Assembly: GCA_002306005.1 (NCBI GenBank)
Contig: DBRO01000008.1
Coordinates: 664-5,986, forward strand
Reading direction: 5' to 3'
Length of the DNA stretch: 5,323 bases
From: Ruminococcus sp. UBA1366
GTDB lineage: Bacteria; Bacillota; Clostridia; Oscillospirales; Ruminococcaceae
The first letter of the stretch is position 1, and every line of letters begins with the position of its first letter. The translations under genes were made by a program, and so were the position numbers. The notes under the pieces were generated by a model, which searched no databases, was not told the DNA's origin, and worked only from the letters and a program-made list of their open reading frames with translations. This document shows, one piece after another, positions 1 to 5,323 of this stretch.

Positions 1-1125
1 TACACCGGCAGCGCGGAGGCGCTTGCGCTAATGGAATACGTCGATACTGTGAACCTTGCCATGGGCGGGGAAGGCACAAAGCTTTATTCCACCGTTCGTT
101 CGGATATCAAATCCGAGGCGCTCAAATATAATCTCCACCTTCTGGACGCAAAAGTCCGGCATTTGGGTACTGACCGCAACCGTGTGATTTTACAGAACAT
201 TTATGAATTTCTCAAAGACCGCACGGAGATGCATTTTTATGAAACCGCGCAGACCATTACAAAGCAGGGCGAACGCTTCACTGTTGCCACGGATAAGGGG
301 AGTTATACGGCGGAATTTGTCGCCTGTGCGGCGGGGCGTTCCGGTTCGGCTTGGCTGGCGGGGGTTTGCCGTGATTTCGGCATTGAAACCAAAAGCAACC
401 GCGTGGATATCGGTGTGCGGGTGGAAATTCCCGCGGCGATTTTTGAGGAGATTACTACAAAAGTTTACGAAAGCAAATTTGTGTATCGCACAAAAAAATA
501 CGGCGACCTTGTGCGGACGTTCTGCATGAATCCCTACGGCGAAGTGGTGACGGAGAACACTAACGGCATTGTCACGGTGAACGGGCATAGCTATTCCGAC
601 CCCAAATATCATACCGAAAACACGAATTTCGCGCTGTTGGTTTCTAATAATTTTTCAGAGCCGTTCCGCGACAGCAATGCTTATGGCGAATCCATCGCAC
701 GGCTTTCCAATATGCTGGGCGGTGGGGTGCTGGTTCAGCGGTTTGGGGATTTGATTTCCGGCAGGCGCACCAACGACCACCGGCTGAGCCAGAGTTTTTT
801 GCGCCCCACCTTGCAGGCAACGCCGGGAGATTTAAGTCTTGTGATTCCCAAACGCCAGTTGGATGATATTATTGAAATGATTTATGCACTCAATAAAATT
901 GCGCCCGGCACGGCGAATGATGATACGCTGTTGTACGGCGTGGAAGTGAAGTTTTATAATTCCCGCGTGAGTGTGAATGAGCAGTTGGAAACCGCTGTAT
1001 CGGGCTTCTATGTGTTCGGGGATGGTTCGGGCGTGACGCATTCGCTTTCGCAGGCATCGGCTTCCGGTGTGTATGTTGCGCGGGAAATTTCCGCAAAAAT
1101 AAAGAAATTGCAGAGCAAGGGGTAG
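1..1125 (+). CDS. FAD-dependent dehydrogenase, COG2509 type (5'-truncated)
   Basis: The reading frame is open from base 1, so the gene begins outside the window. The methionine codon at 31 is probably internal, because the ten codons before it continue the protein. About 374 residues are visible, and family members are usually some 450-530 residues. The missing N-terminus should carry the GxGxxG Rossmann dinucleotide fold. Visible family features are the segment around IRHIGTD-like 'VRHLGTDRNRVILQNIYEFL' near the front, 'RVDIGVRVE' mid-protein, and a C-terminal 'FGDGSGVTHSLSQASASG' block. In that block the GDG motif contacts the FAD pyrophosphate, as in other two-dinucleotide-fold flavoproteins. 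The family is a cytosolic oxidoreductase whose physiological substrate is not established. The zinc-ribbon gene starts 24 bases downstream on the same strand, which suggests co-transcription. Base composition is GC-rich. Family call is firm; substrate unknown. Confidence 0.88.
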   Translation, partial: YTGSAEALALMEYVDTVNLAMGGEGTKLYSTVRSDIKSEALKYNLHLLDAKVRHLGTDRNRVILQNIYEFLKDRTEMHFYETAQTITKQGERFTVATDKGSYTAEFVACAAGRSGSAWLAGVCRDFGIETKSNRVDIGVRVEIPAAIFEEITTKVYESKFVYRTKKYGDLVRTFCMNPYGEVVTENTNGIVTVNGHSYSDPKYHTENTNFALLVSNNFSEPFRDSNAYGESIARLSNMLGGGVLVQRFGDLISGRRTNDHRLSQSFLRPTLQATPGDLSLVIPKRQLDDIIEMIYALNKIAPGTANDDTLLYGVEVKFYNSRVSVNEQLETAVSGFYVFGDGSGVTHSLSQASASGVYVAREISAKIKKLQSKG

Positions 1126-1149
1126 CATTTTAGCAAAAGGAGTTCCTTT

Positions 1150-1908
1150 ATGAAATATTGCAAAAGCTGTGGCGAACCCTACAAGGGCGAATATTGCGAG
1201 CATTGCGGCTATGGCAAGCCGGCGGAAAAAAGCAAGTCGATTGTAAAAATTGAAAAAGAACTTGCCCATACCGGCAGAAAGCAAGACCGAATCACCGCAA
1301 AAAAAGAACCCCGCGCGCCGGAAACGGTGAAAAAATCCGTCCGCACGCGCAACACCGTGCTGGCTTTTTTGGGGCTTGCCGTGCTGACGGTGGTGATTAC
1401 GCTGATTGTGAACAGCGGGATTTTCACCAAAGCCGAAAAAGAAGAAGTTATTGAGAACTACTTTACCGCCATACAGGACAAGGATTTTGACAAGCTGATT
1501 GATACCATGACGCCGGAAATGCGCGAGGCGTTGGTGAACCGCCGTGAGGAGGAGGGTTTGTCGAAAAGCGAATATGTTGCGGAGAGTTTTTCGGATTATT
1601 TTTCGTATTTTGGCGATGATATGACGGTGAAGGTGGAGTTTGGCAGCAAAAAGGAAATCACCAACGATAACGGTGAGCTGGACGAGAACGAAACCGCTTA
1701 CGAAACCACCTACGGCAAGAGCATTGATATAAAAAGCGCGTATAAGATTCGCGCAATTGTGGATTTCTCCGGCAGTGAGGCAACGGAAACCTTGAAGTAC
1801 GATGTGCTGGTGGCAAAGATTAAGAAAAGCTGGTACATTATGAATATCGAAGAAGCGGACGATGATGAGGATGTAACCGCCTCCGATTTGGATTCCGCAG
1901 AAGAATAA
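1150..1908 (+). CDS. Zinc-ribbon single-pass membrane protein, function unknown
   Basis: This 252-residue protein opens with a four-cysteine zinc ribbon: C4-x2-C7 and C16-x2-C19, with glycines after each pair. A basic, Lys/Arg-rich linker (about residues 23-67) follows, then one hydrophobic helix at about 69-87. The basic residues before the helix predict an inside N-terminus. The remaining ~160 residues would be extracytoplasmic and are acidic, ending in a run of Asp/Glu. Residues 97-160 ('ENYFTAIQDKDFDKLIDTM') resemble the start of NTF2-like or DUF4878-type domains that follow a membrane anchor in many Firmicutes proteins, but this is only a resemblance. The start is supported by AAAAGGAG at 1135-1142, seven bases before ATG. 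It sits 24 bases after the dehydrogenase gene, so the two may share a transcript. No function can be assigned. It could be an envelope sensor or assembly factor. Confidence 0.82.
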   Translation: MKYCKSCGEPYKGEYCEHCGYGKPAEKSKSIVKIEKELAHTGRKQDRITAKKEPRAPETVKKSVRTRNTVLAFLGLAVLTVVITLIVNSGIFTKAEKEEVIENYFTAIQDKDFDKLIDTMTPEMREALVNRREEEGLSKSEYVAESFSDYFSYFGDDMTVKVEFGSKKEITNDNGELDENETAYETTYGKSIDIKSAYKIRAIVDFSGSEATETLKYDVLVAKIKKSWYIMNIEEADDDEDVTASDLDSAEE

Positions 1909-2011
1909 AATCAGCAGTGTTTTGAATCTGTACAAAGCTTTTTGAGGAAAGCATGTCCGCAATAGGGCAAATTACCCAATAATAAAATTGTAACTTTGTG
2001 GACTTTATACA

Positions 2012-2040
2012 TTGACGATCTTAGTATTATGATATACAAT
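2012..2040 (+). promoter_or_regulatory. Sigma-A-type promoter for the peptidase-lipoprotein unit
   Basis: The -35 box TTGACG (2012-2017) and the -10 box TACAAT (2035-2040) are separated by exactly 17 bases. Each differs from consensus at one position. The expected transcription start is near 2046-2048, giving a leader of about 30 bases. A second perfect TATAAT at 2041-2046 has no matching -35 box at normal spacing, so the TTGACG/TACAAT pair is preferred. Confidence 0.75.
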
Positions 2041-2042
2041 TA

Positions 2043-2060
2043 TAATATTATATAATATTA
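2043..2060. repeat. 18-bp perfect AT-only palindrome at the predicted start site
   Basis: TAATATTATATAATATTA reads identically on both strands. It overlaps the direct repeat of TATAATATTA (2041-2050 and 2051-2060). It lies between the -10 box and the peptidase ribosome binding site, where an operator for a repressor would sit. It contains only A and T, so chance in AT-rich DNA is a real alternative. Confidence 0.5.
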
Positions 2061-2075
2061 GAAGGAAGTGTTTTT

Positions 2076-3314
2076 ATGAGAAGTATATCAAAGAAGTTGT
2101 TGGTGCTAATTTTTGCATTTGTTTTTGGCGTAAACATGGTAAATGTAAACGCATTTGCAACAGGAAATAACAGGTCCCTTAAGAGGGTAAATAATGAAAA
2201 TATTAGGAGCCTGCTAACAACTAATGCGTTGGAATGGGCGAATTTGATTAAACCAGAGGTAAATATCACAATAGGAAATATTAACCAAGTATCTGTGCCG
2301 GAGACAAATCAAATTAAATATGTGGCTTCGTTTTTTTCTGATACAATACCCTACGGTTATGCGGTTTTTGAATTTGTCGATAATGATGTTGTCATCGAAC
2401 AATCTGTAATTGAAAGAGGAATTGACAATATATATTCAGAACTAATGGATGTGGTTGATGAGAAAATTGGTAACAATTTTAAAGACTATGCGGTTGATAA
2501 AAGTGTTATACAGATTACACCGTTTCAATATGCTGTATGCGTAACTGATAAGAATAAGAATGTAATAACTTATGATAATTATGGGGACGAATTAACTGAA
2601 TATACGAATGAAGATGAGACATCATATTCAGAGGGAAGCAGTATTTATATCTATAGTAACAACTGGAAATCATCAAGCTATACTGAGGAAAAATCAAGTA
2701 AAATAGTTTTAAAAAAATTCACAAAAAGATCTACACTTTTCTCAGAAGATAAAATCGAAAACATTACTGGAAAGTATGCGTGTGCAGTCCAAGCATTAAC
2801 TCAAATTGCATACATGGAAGGTTTATGCACTGGTACAAGCAAATCAATACAAACAACGTATAATTTGTTGTGGGATTATACCGATACGAAAGAAACAGAT
2901 GATTCTAAAAAGAAAACCAGTAAAGATAAAATTATTTATGGAACGACTGGGACATGGATTACTCCAGGTATTCAAAAATCGGCTAAAGGATTCGTAGAAT
3001 ATGCACAAGAAATGGGTTATACGGACACGAAATATAAAGGGGTTGAAAGTAATCCGTCTGTAGCCTGGATAAAAGACAAACTCAAAAATAATCGCCCTGT
3101 GTTAATGAGTTATGCTATAAATGTTAAAGGAGAAGATGATAATACAGGACATCAAATATCTATATTAGGGTATATAAAAGCAAAAAAAGTATCGTCTGGC
3201 AATACATGGAATTATTTAATGGTATATGATGGTTGGCATAGCACAGTGAGTTATTTAAACTATTCAACGGTGGATTTCACGCGTTGTGATGCAACATATT
3301 TTTGGGTAAAATAA
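2076..3314 (+). CDS. Secreted papain-fold cysteine peptidase (C39/C10-like) with propeptide
   Basis: The protein has 412 residues. Residues 1-28 form a signal peptide: basic MRSISKK, a hydrophobic core, and AFA cleavage before Thr29. Residues ~40-150 look like a propeptide, including 'YGYAVFEF' and 'VVIEQS', reminiscent of the inhibitory prodomains of streptopain-like enzymes. The C-terminal ~190 residues carry a papain-fold pattern: probable nucleophile Cys236 in 'KYACAVQAL' opening a helix, His359 in 'TGHQISILGY', and Asp385 in 'VYDGW' as probable third residue. A Lys/Thr/Asp-rich stretch at ~268-286 looks like a surface loop. KR at 217-218 could be a processing site, but this is speculative. 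The start is supported by GAAGGAAG at 2061-2068. The gene is markedly AT-rich, unlike both flanks. The family is inferred from motif order. An inactive or non-proteolytic papain-fold protein is possible, because no oxyanion Gln is evident at the usual place before the Cys. Confidence 0.75.
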   Translation: MRSISKKLLVLIFAFVFGVNMVNVNAFATGNNRSLKRVNNENIRSLLTTNALEWANLIKPEVNITIGNINQVSVPETNQIKYVASFFSDTIPYGYAVFEFVDNDVVIEQSVIERGIDNIYSELMDVVDEKIGNNFKDYAVDKSVIQITPFQYAVCVTDKNKNVITYDNYGDELTEYTNEDETSYSEGSSIYIYSNNWKSSSYTEEKSSKIVLKKFTKRSTLFSEDKIENITGKYACAVQALTQIAYMEGLCTGTSKSIQTTYNLLWDYTDTKETDDSKKKTSKDKIIYGTTGTWITPGIQKSAKGFVEYAQEMGYTDTKYKGVESNPSVAWIKDKLKNNRPVLMSYAINVKGEDDNTGHQISILGYIKAKKVSSGNTWNYLMVYDGWHSTVSYLNYSTVDFTRCDATYFWVK

Positions 3315-3320
3315 GGAGGG
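3313..3320 (+). promoter_or_regulatory. Strong ribosome binding site overlapping the peptidase stop codon
   Basis: AAGGAGGG begins inside the TAA stop of the peptidase gene. Its AGGAGG core ends seven bases before the lipoprotein ATG at 3327. It is a near-perfect anti-16S match. It fixes the lipoprotein start and suggests that translation of the two genes is coupled or at least adjacent on one message. Confidence 0.85.
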
Positions 3321-3326
3321 ACATTT

Positions 3327-3995
3327 ATGAAATATAAAAGGGTTGTTGTTTTATTTCTGACGATATTTACGCTTTGTGGCTGCGGCAATGCAAATCAATC
3401 GAAAAGTCAATCAGATAGTGATAATACACACGCCATCACAGAGTGCGGTATTGTGAAGCAAATTGTGGATGAAAATACGGTTTTAGTAACCATCAACAAG
3501 CAGTTTGGCAATTATGAAATTGGGGATAGCATTTATATCTCCTATGATAAGCTCACGATTGAAAGCGAGCTGGAAGACGCCTATCAGCAAACCTTAAGCT
3601 CGGATTTTTCAGAATTGAACGTCGGAGATGAAGTGGGGATTCAATACTTTGAGAAGACGGATACCCAAAAGGACGGGTTGGATTATTTTAATATGGATAC
3701 TATATATAAACATGTTTTTGAAACCCACGGGCTTGTTAAGAAAATAGGTGATGATGGTACGGTTACGGTAGAACTCAACGACATCACCTATTCGAAAATT
3801 TACGAGAAAGGCACAGTTGTACGTGTCAAGTATGAAACTCTGGTCGATGTCAGTGAAGAAAGCTCTGCGATTGACAGTGGCAACGACGTTCTAGCTGTTA
3901 ATGACGAGGTGATTGTCCTGTACGACCAAAAAGCATCGGAAACACAGGATGGTTATGATTATTTTGATCTTCCGGTTTTATTTAAAGTTGTTTAA
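3327..3995 (+). CDS. Lipoprotein with two tandem beta-rich domains, possible peptidase partner
   Basis: The protein has 222 residues. A basic start (MKYKR), hydrophobic core and lipobox LCGC give a lipidated Cys19, so the mature protein should be anchored on the outer face of the membrane. A short Ser/Asn/Gln-rich tether (20-35) follows. Residues 39-130 and 133-222 are two copies of one domain. Matching landmarks are GIVKQI/GLVKKI (41/135), a TVLV/TVTV strand, YISYDKL/RVKYETL, LNVGDEV/LAVNDEV, and QKDGLDYFNMD/TQDGYDYFDLP. The alternating hydrophobic pattern suggests a small beta barrel, loosely like DUF3221-type lipoproteins, but I do not recognise the family with certainty. The gene follows the secreted cysteine peptidase by 12 bases. 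Secreted cysteine proteases often have a cognate inhibitor encoded next door, some of them lipoproteins, so an inhibitor or anchoring partner role is plausible but inferred. Base composition is intermediate between the peptidase gene and the flanks. Confidence 0.78.
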   Translation: MKYKRVVVLFLTIFTLCGCGNANQSKSQSDSDNTHAITECGIVKQIVDENTVLVTINKQFGNYEIGDSIYISYDKLTIESELEDAYQQTLSSDFSELNVGDEVGIQYFEKTDTQKDGLDYFNMDTIYKHVFETHGLVKKIGDDGTVTVELNDITYSKIYEKGTVVRVKYETLVDVSEESSAIDSGNDVLAVNDEVIVLYDQKASETQDGYDYFDLPVLFKVV

Positions 3996-3996
3996 C

Positions 3997-4043
3997 ATAC
4001 AAAAAAGCAGATTGTTCATTTCGAACAATCTGCTTTTTTGTAT
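3997..4043. terminator. Bidirectional factor-independent terminator, 21-bp perfect stem
   Basis: Bases 3997-4017 pair without mismatch with 4023-4043, leaving a five-base loop (4018-4022). T6 at 4034-4039 serves + strand transcripts, and A6 at 4001-4006 gives the matching T-run for - strand transcripts. It starts one base after the lipoprotein stop and lies seven bases past the rplA stop, so it ends both convergent units. Confidence 0.93.
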
Positions 4044-4049
4044 ATGCAA

Positions 4050-4745
4050 TTAGTTGCCGTACTTGGAAGTCGCGATTTTAATACCCACGCCCATGGTGGA
4101 CGCAACAACCACGCTCTTGAGGTACTGTCCCTTTGCTGCCGCCGGCTTTGCCTTAACGACCGCTTCCATAAGGGTGTTGAAGTTTTCCTCCAGTTTATCC
4201 TTGCCGAAAGAAGCCTTGCCGATGGGGCAGTGAATAATATTGGTTTTATCCAAACGATACTCGATTTTACCGGCTTTTGCTTCGGTAACTGCCTTGGCAA
4301 CATCCGGGGTAACCGTACCCGCCTTGGGGTTCGGCATCAAGCCGCGGGGTCCGAGAATTTTACCCAGACGACCGACAATGCCCATCATATCAGGAGAAGC
4401 GACAACCACGTCGAACTCCATCCAGTTTTCTTTCGTGATTTTCTCTACCAAATCCATGCCGCCAACATAATCTGCGCCGGCTGCCTTTGCCGCATCGTAC
4501 TTGTCTTCCTTGCAGAAAACACAAACGCGAACGTTTTTGCCGGTGCCGTTGGGCAGAACAACCGCGCCGCGAACCTGCTGGTCTGCGTGACGGGAATCCA
4601 CACCCAGACGGATGTGAGCCTCAATGGTTTCATCAAATTTTGCTTTTGCGCCCGTGCAGGTAAGCTCCAGAGCTTCGGGGGCGTCGTATAATTTTGCCTT
4701 ATCAATCAGCTTTGCGCTGTCGGCATATTTTTTGCCGTGTTTCAT
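4050..4745 (-). CDS. rplA: 50S ribosomal protein L1
   Basis: This 231-residue protein has the normal length for bacterial L1 and is complete. L1 binds the mobile L1 stalk of 23S rRNA (helices 76-78) and helps release deacylated tRNA from the E site. In several organisms it also represses its own operon by binding an mRNA copy of that site. The family signature is clear around residues 125-143 ('[19 protein letters not shown]'). Other landmarks are 'GADYVGG' near 90-96, 'GKIEYR' near 159-164 and the C-terminal '[17 protein letters not shown]'. The start is set by GGAGG at 4756-4760 (read on the - strand), ten bases before ATG. It lies 113 bases downstream of rplK, with a probable L1 operator in between. 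rplJ/rplL do not follow; the gene runs straight into a terminator. Cys75 and Cys78 form a CxxC within 'VRVCVFCKE', which is not conserved in the L1 proteins I know. Confidence 0.98.
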   Translation of the reverse strand: MKHGKKYADSAKLIDKAKLYDAPEALELTCTGAKAKFDETIEAHIRLGVDSRHADQQVRGAVVLPNGTGKNVRVCVFCKEDKYDAAKAAGADYVGGMDLVEKITKENWMEFDVVVASPDMMGIVGRLGKILGPRGLMPNPKAGTVTPDVAKAVTEAKAGKIEYRLDKTNIIHCPIGKASFGKDKLEENFNTLMEAVVKAKPAAAKGQYLKSVVVASTMGVGIKIATSKYGN

Positions 4746-4764
4746 AAATGAATTTCCTCCCTGT

Positions 4765-4829
4765 AAAGTGGTAATACCGCAATGCTTTATTTTCGCAAAA
4801 CGGCTAACGGATGATTCCTCCCACCATAT
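4765..4829 (-). promoter_or_regulatory. Probable L1 autoregulatory mRNA operator upstream of rplA
   Basis: Read as - strand RNA, the rplK-rplA spacer contains GGUGGGAGG (4825-4817) and, downstream, UACCACUUU (4773-4765). These match the two strands of the L1-binding helix in 23S rRNA (E. coli GGUGGGAGG ... UACCACCC, from memory). GGUGG can pair with CCACU. An asymmetric internal loop follows, then an inner helix (4812-4803 with 4785-4774, imperfect) capped by a UUUU-GCG-AAAA hairpin (4800-4790). The element ends a few bases before the rplA ribosome binding site, where bound L1 would block initiation. The fold was worked out by eye, not computed. Confidence 0.68.
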
Positions 4830-4858
4830 TGTACGCCGGTGAGTTCTGCCGCGTCTGC

Positions 4859-5284
4859 CTAGTCAACAACCTCCACGCCCATGGAGCGGGCTGTTCCGGC
4901 AATCATGCTCATCGCGGTTTCAATGGAACCGGCGTTCAAGTCGGGCATTTTCTGTTCTGCAATTTTCTGAACCTGTTCTTTGGTAATCTTCGCAACTTTC
5001 GTTTTGTTCGGAACACCGGAGCCGGATTCAATGTTGCAGGCTTTTTTAATCAGCACCGCTGCGGGCGGTGTTTTGGTTACAAACGTAAAGGATCTGTCCG
5101 CGTAAACCGTAATCACAACCGGAATAATCAGTCCGATATCGCCTTTGGTTCTTTCGTTAAAATCCTTGGTGAACGCCATGATATTGACGCCGTGCTGACC
5201 CAGCGCAGGGCCGACCGGCGGTGCGGGAGTTGCTTTTCCCGCAGGAATCTGCAGCTTAATAAAGCCTACTACCTTTTGTGCCAT
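4859..5284 (-). CDS. rplK: 50S ribosomal protein L11
   Basis: This is a complete 141-residue protein, the standard length for bacterial L11. L11 sits at the base of the GTPase-associated centre of the large subunit, binding the 23S segment around position 1067 together with L10/L12, and is involved in factor binding and the stringent response. The N-terminal domain (about 1-70) shows '[20 protein letters not shown]', including the PPVGP prolines (22-26) linked to thiostrepton sensitivity in other species. It is followed by '[11 protein letters not shown]'. The linker [11 protein letters not shown] (72-82) leads into the RNA-binding C-terminal domain, ending '[13 protein letters not shown]'. 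The start is fixed by GGAGG at 5295-5299 (- strand), ten bases before ATG. It is the first visible gene of an rplK-rplA operon whose promoter lies beyond the right edge. Confidence 0.98.
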   Translation of the reverse strand: MAQKVVGFIKLQIPAGKATPAPPVGPALGQHGVNIMAFTKDFNERTKGDIGLIIPVVITVYADRSFTFVTKTPPAAVLIKKACNIESGSGVPNKTKVAKITKEQVQKIAEQKMPDLNAGSIETAMSMIAGTARSMGVEVVD

Positions 5285-5323
5285 AATGACATAACCTCCA
5301 TATTATGTGGTAAAGGCGAGCCG
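5285..5323 (-). promoter_or_regulatory. rplK leader, probable 3' half of a second L1 operator (cut by window edge)
   Basis: On the - strand, TTACCAC (5313-5307) precedes GGAGG (5299-5295) by seven bases, and GGAGG precedes the ATG by ten. The rplA leader has the same TTACCAC, seven-base and ten-base arrangement (4774-4768, 4760-4756). The GGUGGGAGG-like partner strand would lie beyond base 5323, so only half the element can be seen. No promoter is visible in this stretch. Confidence 0.45.

Larger units (their letters stand above)
1909..2075. other. Intergenic gap with composition shift
   Basis: This 167-base gap separates the GC-rich dehydrogenase/zinc-ribbon pair from the AT-rich peptidase unit. 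Base composition drops sharply from about 1975 onward. I saw no convincing factor-independent terminator for the upstream genes: the best hairpin (1937-1941 with 1948-1952) has five pairs and no T-run. The right part carries the promoter and palindrome listed separately. No RNA gene or small open frame with a credible ribosome binding site was found. Confidence 0.6.

Noticed and set aside
190..612. - strand open frame opposite the dehydrogenase gene
   Set aside because: Shadow of the FAD-dehydrogenase frame; no recognisable domain or ribosome binding site.
1937..1952. Possible terminator hairpin after the zinc-ribbon gene
   Set aside because: Only five base pairs (GCTTT/AAAGC) and no following T-run.
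832..1962. Long open frame on the - strand (376 codons) across the zinc-ribbon gene
   Set aside because: It is antisense to two well-supported genes, has no good ribosome binding site, and encodes a Phe/His/Arg-rich composition typical of a shadow of GC-biased codons.
1965..1977. GGG/CCC inverted repeat in GGGCAAATTACCC
   Set aside because: Only three or four pairs with a large loop, so not a credible terminator or operator.
2041..2046. Perfect TATAAT as the -10 box
   Set aside because: The upstream TTGACG would be 23 bases away, too far; TACAAT at 2035-2040 has the ideal 17-base spacing.
4038..4691. Open frame on the + strand (217 codons) opposite rplA
   Set aside because: It is antisense to the unmistakable L1 gene, and its start lies just past the terminator with no ribosome binding site.
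4813..4825. GGGAGGAA upstream of rplA as a ribosome binding site for a short leader peptide
   Set aside because: No ATG, GTG or TTG start follows at proper spacing with a meaningful frame. The bases are better explained as the L1-binding strand.

Overview
The window looks like a chromosomal segment of a low-to-mid GC Firmicute, most likely a Clostridia (Oscillospiraceae/Ruminococcaceae-like) gut-type bacterium. This rests on the strong AGGAGG-type ribosome binding sites, a single-membrane lipoprotein with a short lipobox, a zinc-ribbon membrane protein, and a COG2509-type FAD-dependent dehydrogenase of the kind common in these bacteria. The genus cannot be fixed from the sequence alone.

Layout. 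Positions 1-1125 (+) hold the C-terminal part of the FAD-dependent dehydrogenase. After 24 bases follows a zinc-ribbon, single-pass membrane protein of unknown function (1150-1908, +). Both are GC-rich. A 167-base gap carries a good sigma-A promoter (TTGACG, 17 bases, TACAAT) and an 18-bp perfect palindrome. It leads into a distinctly AT-rich two-gene unit on the + strand: a secreted papain-fold cysteine peptidase with signal peptide and probable propeptide (2076-3314), then, 12 bases on, a lipoprotein made of two tandem copies of one ~90-residue domain (3327-3995). A 21-bp perfect hairpin (3997-4043) terminates this unit and also the convergent ribosomal protein operon. On the - strand that operon is rplK (L11, 4859-5284) followed by rplA (L1, 4050-4745).

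How the parts relate. The peptidase-lipoprotein pair is probably co-transcribed from its own promoter. Its order and spacing resemble known secreted cysteine protease/inhibitor pairs, but that role is inference. The ribosomal part is more informative. The 113-base rplK-rplA spacer contains GGUGGGAGG and UACCAC in RNA sense, matching the L1-binding helix of 23S rRNA and lying just upstream of the rplA ribosome binding site. This is a probable L1 autoregulatory operator. The rplK leader repeats the 3' half of the same arrangement with identical spacing, so a second copy probably lies across the window edge.

Limits: the first gene is cut by the left edge and the rplK leader by the right edge. 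No RNA genes, CRISPR arrays or insertion sequences were seen.
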